From the NCBI RefSeq assembly GCF_040717535.1, contig NZ_JBFEFI010000007.1:124001-188000 (forward strand): a stretch of 64,000 bases of DNA, in the 5' to 3' direction. The notes beneath the pieces are model-generated. The model was not told where the DNA came from and searched no databases. It worked only from the letters and a program-made list of their open reading frames with translations. This stretch comes from Thalassoglobus sp. JC818. Its GTDB lineage: Bacteria; Planctomycetota; Planctomycetia; Planctomycetales; Planctomycetaceae. The translations under genes and the position numbers were made by a program. Of this stretch, positions 35,450-44,375 are shown piece after piece; position 1 is the stretch's first letter, and every line of letters starts with the position of its first letter.

Positions 35450-36393
35450 CAGGCGGTCACTCCTTCGGTCAACTTCATGAACGCTGTTTCCATGTCCATC
35501 GCTTCCGGTTGGAACATCCGAATCTTGCAGCCGAGGCGGACCAACTCGCTGTGCAGATCTTCAACGGCGAGTTCATCTTCTCGGAGGCGAATCGCAACGC
35601 GATCAGTGTGGCGTTCTATCGAATCAATCCCCGGAATCTGTTCCATCTCTTTGAGGACTTCGTCACTCAGTTTGACGATCTGAACATGGACCACGCGCTT
35701 GAGTGACAACTGCTGAAAAATCTCGTTGAGAGATCCCTCTGCGACCAGTTGACCAGCTTCAATGATTCCAATCCGGGTACACAGCTGCGCAAGTTCGTGA
35801 AGAATGTGGCTCGAAATGAGGATGGTTTTGCCCATTTCCTGCATTGCTTTGAGAAGTTCGCGAACCTCAATTCGTGCTCTTGGATCGAGTCCGGAGGCAG
35901 GTTCGTCGAGCAAAAGCAGGTCCGGATCGTGAAGCAGAACACGAGCGAGTGCCAGCCGCTGCTTCATCCCGCGAGACAGGGAGTCGACTGGAGAGTCAAT
36001 CTTGTGACTCAGGTCGGTCAGTTCAAGGACGTCGGAAACGGTGCTGTGACGGCGGTCTTTCGGAAGTCGATAGGCTGCGGCAAAGAAGTGGAGATATTCT
36101 CGGGCGGTCAGGTCTTCGTAGACCCCGAAAAAGTCCGGCATGAAGCCAATCATCTCTCGGATTCGATCGGGGTTTTCGCGAACTTCAATTCCGTTCACGC
36201 AAACTTGCCCGCTGAACTTTTTCTGAAGGGTAGCCAGAACGCGAATTGTCGAGGACTTACCAGCCCCGTTCGGACCAATGAATCCGAAGACTTCCCCCTT
36301 GGGGATTTCGAAAGAGATACCTCGAACTGCGTGGAGTTTTCCGTAGTAGACGTTCAAATTCTTAACGGAAACAACGTTCGTCTCGGTCGTCAT
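35449..36393 (-). CDS. ABC transporter ATP-binding protein
   Basis: About 314 residues from the ATG at 36393 (MTTETNVVSVKNLNVYYG); a longer open frame upstream is not coding-like. Walker A is GPNGAGKSST, signature LSRGMKQRLALARVL, Walker B LLLDEPASGLDP, then the switch His in LISSHIL. The C-terminal ~90 residues (HVQIVKLSDEVLKEMEQIPG...) are the DUF4162-like regulatory tail of ABC-2 exporters. It powers the permease encoded directly downstream with a 1-nt overlap. Confidence 0.93.
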   Translation of the reverse strand: MTTETNVVSVKNLNVYYGKLHAVRGISFEIPKGEVFGFIGPNGAGKSSTIRVLATLQKKFSGQVCVNGIEVRENPDRIREMIGFMPDFFGVYEDLTAREYLHFFAAAYRLPKDRRHSTVSDVLELTDLSHKIDSPVDSLSRGMKQRLALARVLLHDPDLLLLDEPASGLDPRARIEVRELLKAMQEMGKTILISSHILHELAQLCTRIGIIEAGQLVAEGSLNEIFQQLSLKRVVHVQIVKLSDEVLKEMEQIPGIDSIERHTDRVAIRLREDELAVEDLHSELVRLGCKIRMFQPEAMDMETAFMKLTEGVTA

Positions 36394-36616
36394 TCGGCTT
36401 CCAACGGTCAGTGAGGAATGATGGTGGTATGCCACATCTACGAAAATTGGACCACTGTGGAGGAGGAAATGTTGCCGAATTTTCCAAGAGATGTCCATTC
36501 GCTCGCGAATTCAGGCTGGCGAAGAAGCCCCCAACCCCGCTGAATCGGCGCAGCAAGTACTCGAGTTTGCCCACTCGAGTCGGCTCTTGTTCCCGAGGTT
36601 CAAACATCAGTGGCGA

Positions 36617-37246
36617 TTACGGAGCAACCCAGTTTCCGAACCATTGGTTGTTCTGCTTGGTCCATTGAGCGCGAAGATTTCCCGATTGCTGGAGAATCAA
36701 CAGGTCCATTTGTGTGATCGACGTTTGAACCACCGCGAAATTCTCTTGCCCAGCGAGAGACTCTGCATCCGTCGGCGGACGGTCGGAGAACTGGCCTGGG
36801 AAGTTAACATCCGGGGCATTAGCAATCGTCCCGGGAGCAGCTTCTCCGAGATAAGCCCTGCGACTTGTCAGTGCGGATTGATTCCATTCCCGCTCCCAGG
36901 TCTCTCCGGAACGTAGAACCTGACTCTCACCAGCCAGCGTCAGCTGCACCCTGAGATGAGGATGCCACATCAGGATCGAAGTTGCCGGATTATCGGCAAT
37001 CTGAGCGATCTTTTGAGATCGGCCATCCGTGTGGAAGGTGAGTTGGTCGTCACTTCGGTCAATTCCTCGGACGACGAGTGTGCGAACCTTGGGACCGTCG
37101 TCATCGACAGTTCCGAGGGTTGCCAGCTTCCATGGATGGTCGGGCTCAACAGCACCGGCTTCCAGTTCCGTCCAGCACTGATCGAAAAGCCGATCGAGGT
37201 CGCCAATGAGAGTTGTGAACGGGTTGGTATCGAGGCTGTCTGACAT
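36617..37246 (-). CDS. Pyridoxamine 5'-phosphate oxidase-like FMN-binding protein
   Basis: 209 residues with the split-barrel flavin fold: WKLATLGTVDDDGPKVRTLVVRGID, LTFHTDGRSQKIAQI, and MWHPHLRVQLTLAG match the FMN-binding oxidase-like family (Alr4036 type), not canonical PdxH, whose C-terminal R-x-H-dimerisation motif is missing. It could be an oxidase or a flavin reductase; the substrate is not visible. The gene starts 7 bp after the stop of the upstream nucleotidyltransferase, so the pair is an operon. Confidence 0.8.
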   Translation of the reverse strand: MSDSLDTNPFTTLIGDLDRLFDQCWTELEAGAVEPDHPWKLATLGTVDDDGPKVRTLVVRGIDRSDDQLTFHTDGRSQKIAQIADNPATSILMWHPHLRVQLTLAGESQVLRSGETWEREWNQSALTSRRAYLGEAAPGTIANAPDVNFPGQFSDRPPTDAESLAGQENFAVVQTSITQMDLLILQQSGNLRAQWTKQNNQWFGNWVAP

Positions 37247-37253
37247 GGAAAAA

Positions 37254-38000
37254 CTAAGTCGCCGATCGGGTTTTCATGACTCGCTCAACTTCCGCGAGCT
37301 GTTCCTGCGTGTTGACTCCCATCGCTTCGACAATATCCATGCGACAGGCTGCGAGAACCGTCTTGCCTTTGGTTCGCAGGATCTCTGCACAGTCGGTGAG
37401 GTAGTACTCTCCCTGTGCGTTGTCGGAAGTGATGTCATCCAGTGCCTGCAGGAGTAATTCTCCATCGAAGGCGAAGCAGCCGGTGTTGATTTCGGTGATC
37501 GCCCGCTCTTCGTCGGTGGCGTCTTTTTCTTCGACGATTCGCAAGAAGACTCCGTCGTTCGAGCGAACAATTCGTCCAAGGCCGAAGTTGTTTTCAGTCG
37601 TGGCTGTTCCCACAACACAAGCGGCCGAGTTGTTCTGGAGTTCAGAGATCAGCCCTTTGAGCGAATCTCCCTGCAGCAACGGAGTGTCTCCTGTGAGAAC
37701 AAGAACCGGTCCGGTGTGCGAAGCCAAGCTGTCGCGACAGCACATGACCGCGTGACCTGTACCGAGTTGCTCTGCCTGAAGCGCGAAGGAAACATCGTCA
37801 TGGTGCGAAAGAGCAGCTTTCACTTCGTCAGCTTTGTGACCAACGACAACCACGATTTTCTGACAGCCTGCTTCGCGAGAGGCGTCGAGAACGTGTTCGA
37901 TCATGGGGCGTTCGCAAACCTCATGAAGAACTTTGGGAGTTTCCGATTTCATTCGCTTGCTTTTACCAGCAGCGAGGATGACGGCCAGAACTTCAGCCAT
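37254..38000 (-). CDS. NTP transferase, GlmU N-terminal domain only
   Basis: 248 residues; ATG with CAGGA 6 nt upstream. The nucleotidyltransferase signature AVILAAGKSKRMKSETPKVLHEV, QLGTGHAV, VLTGDTPLL and EINTGCFAF are those of the GlmU uridylyltransferase domain, which makes UDP-GlcNAc from GlcNAc-1-phosphate and UTP. The left-handed beta-helix acetyltransferase half (another ~200 residues) is missing and does not follow in any frame: the next gene starts 7 bp later. Either the acetyltransferase is encoded elsewhere or this enzyme has another sugar-1-phosphate substrate. Confidence 0.85.
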   Translation of the reverse strand: MAEVLAVILAAGKSKRMKSETPKVLHEVCERPMIEHVLDASREAGCQKIVVVVGHKADEVKAALSHHDDVSFALQAEQLGTGHAVMCCRDSLASHTGPVLVLTGDTPLLQGDSLKGLISELQNNSAACVVGTATTENNFGLGRIVRSNDGVFLRIVEEKDATDEERAITEINTGCFAFDGELLLQALDDITSDNAQGEYYLTDCAEILRTKGKTVLAACRMDIVEAMGVNTQEQLAEVERVMKTRSAT

Positions 38001-38217
38001 GGTGATTCCTGACAGAGTTAAAATCTTTGGATGATGAAATGAACGAGGGATGAATCAGGGTGTGGAATGCTTGCGAGTCTGCTTGGTCATACAAACTGGA
38101 GAAGACCGTTTCGAAGAATCCTTGATGGGTGCTTAAGAAATACTTGAGGAACGGAGCCAGCGAAGGACGGAATGGCCACAATTGCTGGATTTTCTGCAAT
38201 TCCTGTTGCCTGCAGCG

Positions 38218-39663
38218 TTACATCAATAACTCATCGACAACGTGGCCGTGAACGTCGGTTAGGCGATAGTCACGCCCCTGAAAACGGTACGTCAGCTTGG
38301 TGTGATCAAACCCCAGCTGGTGCAGGATCGTTGCTTGCAGGTCATGCACATGGACAGGATTCTCGGCGACGAAGTATCCGAGTTCGTCCGTGGCCCCATA
38401 TGTTGTTCCGGGTTTGATTCCTGCACCTGCGAGAAAAATCGTATAGCAATGCGGGTGATGGTCCCTTCCCAAAAACTTCGACCCGTTGCGCTCTTCGTTG
38501 AGCGGTGTTCTGCCGAATTCCCCACTCCAGACAATCAGAGTTTCGTCTAGCAGCCCTCTTTCCTTGAGGTCCTGAATCAAGGCTGCGACGGCTTGATCCA
38601 TCGGTTTGCACCGGTCGGGAAGCGACAGCTTGATGTCGTTCTGGACTGAATTCCCATGGAAATCCCATCCCCAGTCAAAGAGTTGGACGAAGCGAACTCC
38701 CTGCTCCACGAGACGCCGGGCCAGCAGACAATTGTTGGCAAAACTCGCTTCTCCCGGTTGTGCTCCATAAGCTTCCTGAATGTGCTTCGGCTCGGCAGCA
38801 ATGTCCATCACCTCCGGTACAGAAACCTGCATGCGAAAAGCGAGCTCATACTGAGCGATTCTGGTGAGCGTTTCCGGGCTGCCAAATTGCTCGGCCTGAA
38901 GCCGATTGAGTTCTCCGATCGAATCGATCGTCAGCGACCGCACGTTTCGATCCATTCCGTCGGGATTGCTGACGTACAGCACGGGGTCGCCTTTGGAACG
39001 ACACTGAACGCCTTGGTAAACCGACGGAAGAAATCCGCTTCCCCAGGCATTTTTTCCCGCTGAAGGAGATGTTCCTCCAGAAATCAGGACGACGAAACCG
39101 GGAAGATTTTCGTTCTCTGCTCCGAGTCCGTAAGTGACCCAGGAGCCCATTGAGGGACGCCCTTGTCGAGGGGAACCCGTATAGAGAAGTAGCTGGGCAG
39201 GCGCGTGGTTGAACTGGTCAGTATGCATCGACTTCACGAAGCACAGATCGTCCGCACTCTTCGCGAGATTGGGAAGCACGTCGGAAAGCCAGGCTCCACT
39301 TTCGCCATGTTGGGAGAATTTGTGTGGTGTCCCCAGAAGCTTTGGTGTCCCTTTGATGAAAGCGAAGCGTTCGCCCTTGGTGACTTCTGCAGGACACTCC
39401 TTGCCAGTCATTTCGACAAGCTTCGGCTTGTAGTCGAACAAGTCATGCTGTGGAGGGGAACCTGCCATGTGCAGATAAATGACGCTTTTCGCTTTCGCAG
39501 CAAACGGCGGAGTTTTGGGGCTCAGCGGATCTGAGGCGTCAGCCGCAAGTGAAGAAGATGACCCGAGTAGGCTGGCCAGTGCGATCCCACCGAGACCGTT
39601 GGACGCCTGCCCCAGAAAGTGACGACGTGTTCGGAATTGGAGTGGATCGTGTTCAAACTGCAT
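38218..39663 (-). CDS. DUF1501 family exported protein
   Basis: About 481 residues from the ATG at 39663. The N-terminus has a Tat-like signal (RTRRHFLGQASNGLGGIALASLLG). The body matches the planctomycete DUF1501 family, distantly related to sulfatases/alkaline phosphatases: YLHMAGSPPQHDLFDYKP, GSWVTYGLGAENENLPGFVVL, LFDWGWDFHG, VWSGEFGRTP and GRDHHPHCYTIFLAGAGIKPG. In many planctomycetes these genes are adjacent to DUF1549/DUF1553 genes; the nearest one here is 10 kb away. Biochemical role unknown, thought to be in polysaccharide use. Confidence 0.92.
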   Translation of the reverse strand: MQFEHDPLQFRTRRHFLGQASNGLGGIALASLLGSSSSLAADASDPLSPKTPPFAAKAKSVIYLHMAGSPPQHDLFDYKPKLVEMTGKECPAEVTKGERFAFIKGTPKLLGTPHKFSQHGESGAWLSDVLPNLAKSADDLCFVKSMHTDQFNHAPAQLLLYTGSPRQGRPSMGSWVTYGLGAENENLPGFVVLISGGTSPSAGKNAWGSGFLPSVYQGVQCRSKGDPVLYVSNPDGMDRNVRSLTIDSIGELNRLQAEQFGSPETLTRIAQYELAFRMQVSVPEVMDIAAEPKHIQEAYGAQPGEASFANNCLLARRLVEQGVRFVQLFDWGWDFHGNSVQNDIKLSLPDRCKPMDQAVAALIQDLKERGLLDETLIVWSGEFGRTPLNEERNGSKFLGRDHHPHCYTIFLAGAGIKPGTTYGATDELGYFVAENPVHVHDLQATILHQLGFDHTKLTYRFQGRDYRLTDVHGHVVDELLM

Positions 39664-40056
39664 CGAGCTCTCCGGTACTGGTCTTGGCGATTGTCCGAAT
39701 TCTATCAGATTGACAGTCGAGTCAATGTTCTGCTGGAGTGATCGGTACAATCAACGTGAGTCATCGATTCATTCTTCAGGTTGCACGAATTATACAGGGG
39801 AACAGCCATCCCGGTGGACAAACTCGCTGCTGTCTTCCACTTTTCATCAGGTCGACAAGCGTCTCGTTTCGATTTTCGATAGAGACCGTCCTGGAAGTGT
39901 GGAGAGGACGTTGCATGCGCTCCAGTCGAGAGTTACAACGTTTTGAGGTGTTCATGTCCTCTCTGCACACGTTAGTCAGTAACGTCGCGCGTGATTTCGT
40001 AGTCGGTCCCATGCCGTTCGGCGGTCCACTTCAAGCAGATTAAAGGTGCTTCAACG
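39664..40056. other. 393-bp divergent intergenic region
   Basis: This lies between the DUF1501 gene and the small membrane protein. A TTGACA at 39711 has no matching -10 and sits in a small TGAC/GTCA repeat. Several short frames occur, none with a ribosome site. Nothing further is supported. Confidence 0.4.
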
Positions 40057-40425
40057 GTGAACAAGAAAAATCTTGCAGCGACCTCGTTGATTGCAGCGAT
40101 TCCAGCCGGAATCCTGCTCTTCTTTGCTTTGAAGGCCGTTCTCGGGAGTTTCGACAAACTCCCCACGGTGTTGATGGTCGCGATGATTCTGTTGTTGGTC
40201 GTCGCTGGAGTGATGCTGCTGTTCCCCGCGTACATTCTCATTTATTACAGCGGGACAAAACGTCAGAAAGCCGGTGCAGAGCAGCCGGTTGCAGAGACTG
40301 GAGCCGTCCCGGCCGCCGTCGAAGAAGATCAACTGGACGCAGCCTTCGCTGATGAGGAAGGCGATGAATTCGCGGATGACGAATTTGGAGACGAATTCGA
40401 ATTCGACGAAGATGACGAGGACTAG
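40057..40425 (+). CDS. Small two-helix membrane protein with acidic tail
   Basis: 122 residues, starting at GTG with AAAGG 12 nt upstream. Two membrane helices (AATSLIAAIPAGILLFFAL and VLMVAMILLLVVAGVMLLFPAYILI) are joined by a short loop. The final ~45 residues are almost only D/E, with a few F and G (FADDEFGDEFEFDEDDED). The family is unknown. The tail, probably cytoplasmic or periplasmic by topology, may bind Ca2+, basic proteins or membrane-associated partners. The gene is single and has its own terminator. It is a plausible planctomycete-specific protein. Confidence 0.75.
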   Translation: MNKKNLAATSLIAAIPAGILLFFALKAVLGSFDKLPTVLMVAMILLLVVAGVMLLFPAYILIYYSGTKRQKAGAEQPVAETGAVPAAVEEDQLDAAFADEEGDEFADDEFGDEFEFDEDDED

Positions 40426-40500
40426 ACTACACGCTCAAAGTTCAACTTTGTCGCGGGCAGACAGACTCTGAGATTCTTCAGAGTGTCACTAAATAAAGCA

Positions 40501-40538
40501 AAACGGTGATTGGTTTTCTCTTTCCAATCACCGTTTTT
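40501..40538. terminator. Bidirectional Rho-independent terminator
   Basis: AAACGGTGATTGG (40501-40513) pairs with CCAATCACCGTTT (40524-40536), followed by TT and AT-rich sequence. It ends the small membrane protein on the plus strand and can serve the convergent aminotransferase on the minus strand. Confidence 0.85.
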
Positions 40539-40674
40539 ATTCTTTAGTTGATCACGGACTTCGTCGAACGTCTTCAGCAAGTTGCTGGAGAGTGCTAGTA
40601 ACGTCCGACCGTTTCTTGATCGGTCAATTGAGAGCATTTTCTGATTTTGTGTGCACAGGAAAGAGCAACTTGCT

Positions 40675-41796
40675 CTAGCTTGCAGGGCCTTCGAGAGCTG
40701 TTCGCTTGAGGATCTCAACGCCGCGTTTCAGAACGTCGTCAGTCGCTGCGTAAGAAATGCGGAAGTGCGTGTCCTGACTGCTGAATACGTTTCCGGGGAT
40801 GATCAGCAGGTTGTTCTCGATGGCTCGTTTCACGAACTCAGTGCCGGTTCCCCAGGGAGATTTGGCGAACAAGTAGAACGCTCCTTCTCCGCCGTGAATC
40901 TCGAAGTCCGACGACAATGCGTCTCGCATGAAATCGCGTTTGCCTTTGTATTCGGCGACTGCTGATGAAATGTCGAGGTTCCAGGCATCGACCGCAGCCC
41001 ATTGCATAGGATGCGGAGCGCAAACAAACGTGAACTGCTGCAGCTTCATCATTTGCTGGATGACATGCCGGGGGCCGTGGCACCATCCGACTCGCCAACC
41101 GGTCATCGAGTGGGACTTGCTGAATCCATCAATAACGATTGTCTGTTTGTTGAACTCTGCGGGGCTGACAAACGGTGTGTCGTAGCAGAATTCCCGGTAG
41201 ATTTCGTCGCTGATCAAAGCGATGTCATGTTCTTGAGCGAGTTCAGCCAGTTGGCGAACTTCCTCGCGATCGCTGACGTGCCCGGTCGGATTGGACGGGC
41301 TGTTGAACAAGATCACTTTCGTGCGATCGTTGATTGCTGATTTGACCTGCTCAATTGGAATCCGGAAGTCGGGGTAAGTGCTGATCTGACGAATCGTGCC
41401 TCCCGCCAGCGTGGTGAGATGCTTGTACATCACGAACCAGGGATCGAACGCGATCACTTCATCACCTGGATTGACGAGGGTCGACAGCGCGAGCATGAGG
41501 GCTCCGCTGGTCCCGCTGGTGATGAATGCCTGACGGTCTTCGTGCTTGTATTCTGCGTCAACCCGTCCTTGAACCAACTTCAAGAGCGGCTGAATTCCTT
41601 GCGTCTGGCTGTAAGCATTCCGCCCCTCGTCGACAGCACGTTTGAGAGCATCTTTGATCGGTTGCGGAGTATCGAAGTGGGGTTGGCCGATGCTGAGATT
41701 CACCGGATTCTGCATGTTGGCGGCGAGGTCGAACACCTTCCGAATTCCGGATGCGTCGATCTTGTGCATGCGATCTGCGATCCATCGTTCACTCAT
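40675..41796 (-). CDS. Pyridoxal phosphate-dependent class I aminotransferase
   Basis: 373 residues; ATG with AGGAG 8 nt upstream. Fold-type I motifs are complete: TSGTSGALMLAL, FNSPSNPTG (substrate carboxylate and PLP Asn), LISDEIYREFCYD (PLP-ring Asp and Tyr) and FSKSHSMTGWRVGW with the Schiff-base Lys. The family (aspartate/aromatic or alanine type) is large; LSIGQPHFDTP suits aspartate aminotransferase-like enzymes. The amino acid donor cannot be told. It is monocistronic. Confidence 0.92.
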   Translation of the reverse strand: MSERWIADRMHKIDASGIRKVFDLAANMQNPVNLSIGQPHFDTPQPIKDALKRAVDEGRNAYSQTQGIQPLLKLVQGRVDAEYKHEDRQAFITSGTSGALMLALSTLVNPGDEVIAFDPWFVMYKHLTTLAGGTIRQISTYPDFRIPIEQVKSAINDRTKVILFNSPSNPTGHVSDREEVRQLAELAQEHDIALISDEIYREFCYDTPFVSPAEFNKQTIVIDGFSKSHSMTGWRVGWCHGPRHVIQQMMKLQQFTFVCAPHPMQWAAVDAWNLDISSAVAEYKGKRDFMRDALSSDFEIHGGEGAFYLFAKSPWGTGTEFVKRAIENNLLIIPGNVFSSQDTHFRISYAATDDVLKRGVEILKRTALEGPAS

Positions 41797-42272
41797 TCCG
41801 TAACTCCTGAGTTGTCTTGTTGTGTCATTCCTGGAAACCCAGGCTCAATGTCGAAGAGAGGCACAAAACGGCCGATATGTTCATGTGTTTTAGAGAAAGT
41901 TGCTCATTCCAGTGCACTCACTTGTGATGTTTCAGCAAGTAAAAGGCTCTGTTCGCTCGTGCGAGAGAATCAAACCAAATCTAAATTGCTCTCGACGGCT
42001 TTCTCTTACCGGAATTTAGCCGCTTCCGTCAATTCGCTCCATTGACCGCGCGCACTTCGTCAGCATCGACATTATTGAATAGCTGACAGTCGAGAGTGTT
42101 TCGAAACCCTTATCAAAGTCACAAGCGCATGTTTCAGTTGCTTGACGTCGGAAGTTCGAGAACTCATTCATCAGTCTGAGTGATCCACCAGGGTGGGTGA
42201 CTCCTGTGTCGGCATAAATGCAGAGTGGGTCAGCGATTACGTTCAGGGTTCTGCTCCATCGAGGAGGTGGTG

Positions 42273-42359
42273 ATGTTCCCACTCTCAATTGGCATGGGTT
42301 CGGCATTGCTTCTGCATTTGAGTCTCGGAACGACATCGGAATTCGTCTCCGCAGTGTGA
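42273..42359 (+). CDS. Possible 28-residue hydrophobic leader peptide
   Basis: The frame MFPLSIGMGSALLLHLSLG... ends at TGA 42357-42359 and has GGAGGTGGTG right before its ATG, the strongest ribosome site for several kb. The peptide is largely hydrophobic. It is in frame with the pilin-like gene 170 nt downstream, and no other stop codon intervenes. It may be a small membrane peptide or a translated leader; evidence is limited to the ribosome site. Confidence 0.35.
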   Translation: MFPLSIGMGSALLLHLSLGTTSEFVSAV

Positions 42360-42401
42360 GTGTTCATCTCTCGTTCCGGCGGTGAGCAATTCTGTGATCG
42401 G

Positions 42402-42489
42402 TCGCTTGAGTTGTACAAGCGATGCGTCCTTGTGCTGGCTTATGGGTGGATCAGCCCCGTAAGTGGCCCGACGAGAATATTCATTCTCG
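42402..42489 (+). promoter_or_regulatory. Three-hairpin leader before the pilin-like gene
   Basis: Three stems in a row, of 7, 8 and 7 bp, end 38 nt before the start codon at 42528. None is followed by a T run, so they are not simple terminators. A regulatory 5' UTR is inferred. Confidence 0.4.
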
Positions 42490-42527
42490 CAAACTGTCCT
42501 TTACTCACTTCTATCGGGAACACGACA

Positions 42528-42854
42528 ATGTGGAATGCGTTACTTCGTGATGAGGCGGGATTCGTCGTCTCAGCGGAACTTGTGCTTGTGGCGACGATCC
42601 TCGTCATTGGCTTGATTGTTGGAATGAGCGAAGTCCAACACGCGGTCGTCCAGGAACTCAATGATGTTTCGGACGCGATTGGATCTCTGAACCAAAGCTA
42701 TCTCTTCTCTGGGTTCGTTAAGCAGAAAGGCGGACGGGGCGGAGTTGCTGCATTTACAGCAGGTTCAGCGTTCGTCGATACAGCCGACGAATGCGACAAC
42801 AACCAGTGCTCGTTGGCTTGCGTACCTCCAATTCCAGAGGGACCAAAATACTAA
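42528..42854 (+). CDS. Flp-pilin-like small secreted protein
   Basis: 108 residues from the ATG at 42528. RDEAGFVVSAELVLVATILVIGLIVG near the N-terminus resembles the Flp/TadE-type class III signal segment (short charged start, then Gly and Glu-5-like residue and a long hydrophobic helix). The remainder is polar, with a Gly-rich turn and four Cys (DECDNNQCSLACVPP), more than a usual Flp pilin. No Tad secretion genes are nearby. The assignment is from segment pattern alone. It has a strong terminator 90 bp after its stop. Confidence 0.6.
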   Translation: MWNALLRDEAGFVVSAELVLVATILVIGLIVGMSEVQHAVVQELNDVSDAIGSLNQSYLFSGFVKQKGGRGGVAAFTAGSAFVDTADECDNNQCSLACVPPIPEGPKY

Positions 42855-42941
42855 GCCAGCAGCTTGGGCACACTAATGTCACCAAATTCTTGACCTGTGT
42901 TGGGCAGTCCAGGTTGGAATTGACGTGACGAAGAAATGAAT

Positions 42942-42981
42942 AAAAAACAGCCCGCACTGAAAATGTGCGGGCTGTTTTTTT
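42942..42981. terminator. Strong bidirectional Rho-independent terminator
   Basis: AAAAAACAGCCCGCAC (42943-42958) and GTGCGGGCTGTTTTTT (42965-42980) form a 16-bp stem with A and T runs on the two sides, between the convergent pilin-like and DUF1571 genes. Confidence 0.92.
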
Positions 42982-43012
42982 GTTGTGAATCGATGCCTGA
43001 GTCTCGAAGTGG

Positions 43013-43999
43013 TTATCGAACTCGCATGCGGTATGAGCGGTTGGTCGCGTCGAAATCCGCAACTCCCAGCTTCTGTTGAATCTGCAAATCGGTGTAAGCG
43101 TAGAATTCGAGAAGCGTTTCTTCGTCGATTGTCTCCGGGTTCACGTCTTTCCCCCAAGTGAAGTTCTTGACGCAAACCGGCATCGAGAGTTCTTTGTCGA
43201 CGTAGATGACTGACTTGCGGTAGAGCGGGTTCACTTCCGGAGAATCATATTCACAGATGTAAAGGTAGCAGGGACGTTCTTCGAATTGCTGATCGTCTCG
43301 AAGCTCACAGACAAATCCACTCGCTCGTTCAACATCTTTCTCCTGGTATTCGAGGATCGAATGGGCCAGGCCGATGAGGCCCGCCTTTGTGACCGGGTGA
43401 CGCGATTGTGACATCGCCATCGTTCCGGTCGGATCGAGTTTCATCACACCAGTCAGACGGCCTTTAATTCCTCCCGGTTGAACGAGAAGCTTGTCCTCGT
43501 TCTGACCATCGACATAGATCAACTGCTGGCCGCGAGAGTCTCCACTTTCCCACTTCATGTAGACACTGAATGGCTCGTGCTTCATTTTGAGTTCGATGGT
43601 TTGACCATCACCCAGCACGCCGTTCATCCGCTCTTGTTTGTAGAACGAGGCAGTGTAGTCGGGAACAGTCTCGAACGACTCGATACCCTTCTTCAGAATT
43701 GCAGAAGTCACCTTGAGAGCCCAAATGCCTCTCAACACGCTTGGGTCTTCTTTTCGGACGACCTGCTGAGCTGTGTCCGAAGACGCAGAGTCGCTCTCCT
43801 CTTCGATTCGTTCGGGCAACGAAGGACTCGGAGGAAGGTTCAACACGGGTGGACCGCTTGTCCGTTTGCCTTCATTCGGACTCCCACCAATGGCCACTGG
43901 ATCAGACTGAATGTGTGCCGCTGCTACTGCCAGGCAGGCGACGCTGATCGCGAGCAAGTTCTTACTTCGAAAAGTCTGTTGTGATGGCGCTGACTGCAT
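43013..43999 (-). CDS. DUF1571 family exported protein
   Basis: About 328 residues from the ATG at 43999, chosen because AGAGGA lies 8 nt upstream; the open frame begins 44 codons earlier. A signal peptide follows (NLLAISVACLAVAAAHIQ). The second half is the DUF1571 domain: FETVPDYTASFYKQERMNG, MKWESGDSRGQQLIYVDGQ, RHPVTKAGLIGLAHSIL, and YCEYDSPEVNPLYRKSVIYVDKELSMPV-like beta strands, resembling a LolA-type half-barrel. Such proteins may bind lipids or lipoproteins in the periplasm, but no member has, to my knowledge, a proven role. It ends at the bidirectional terminator. Confidence 0.85.
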   Translation of the reverse strand: MQSAPSQQTFRSKNLLAISVACLAVAAAHIQSDPVAIGGSPNEGKRTSGPPVLNLPPSPSLPERIEEESDSASSDTAQQVVRKEDPSVLRGIWALKVTSAILKKGIESFETVPDYTASFYKQERMNGVLGDGQTIELKMKHEPFSVYMKWESGDSRGQQLIYVDGQNEDKLLVQPGGIKGRLTGVMKLDPTGTMAMSQSRHPVTKAGLIGLAHSILEYQEKDVERASGFVCELRDDQQFEERPCYLYICEYDSPEVNPLYRKSVIYVDKELSMPVCVKNFTWGKDVNPETIDEETLLEFYAYTDLQIQQKLGVADFDATNRSYRMRVR

Positions 44000-44375
44000 T
44001 CGTCGCGTCCTCTGCATCGGGAATTGACGGTTGGTGTTCTGGTCGTCTTTGAGTGTGCGAAGAAATCGGCACTCTTGTTGAATCGTCTGAACTTTGACTG
44101 AAGTGCACATTTTTGCCGATCGCGTGTTCATTCGGATCAGTGCTCGAAACTCTGAATCGAAGAACTCTTTTCCAAATGCTCACCCATTCCCTAATCGGAC
44201 GAGAGTGATCGGTTGGAAAGTTCGGACCGAAATCGACCCTCGCAATCGGCTCAATAAGTGCATTTGTCCATATGACACGTGATGTCTGCTTCAATACACT
44301 CACGAGGAGTCTGTATTCGCTGTGGCTTGTTGTTGGCGAAGTGATCTGTTGCCCGCTGACGGGAGTATTTTTGCA
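44000..44375. other. 376-bp divergent intergenic region
   Basis: This separates the DUF1571 gene (minus) from the c-heme gene (plus). I see no hairpin, promoter pair or credible short gene in it. Confidence 0.4.

Larger units (their letters stand above)
41797..42527. other. 731-bp region upstream of the pilin-like gene, with leader ORF and hairpins
   Basis: The largest gap in the window. The left half (41797-42240) shows nothing I can support. The right half has a ribosome site followed by a 28-codon frame (42273-42359) and three hairpins just before the pilin-like gene: 42402-42422 (TCGCTTG/CAAGCGA), 42439-42463 (CTTATGGG/CCCGTAAG with a G-U) and 42472-42489 (CGAGAAT/ATTCTCG). This looks like a structured leader. 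Confidence 0.45.

Noticed and set aside
42464-42470. TGGCCCG, the small RNA loop 7-mer, in the pilin leader
   Set aside because: Several copies of any 7-mer are expected in 64 kb on two strands, and it is the same sense, not the complement, so it is not a pairing target.
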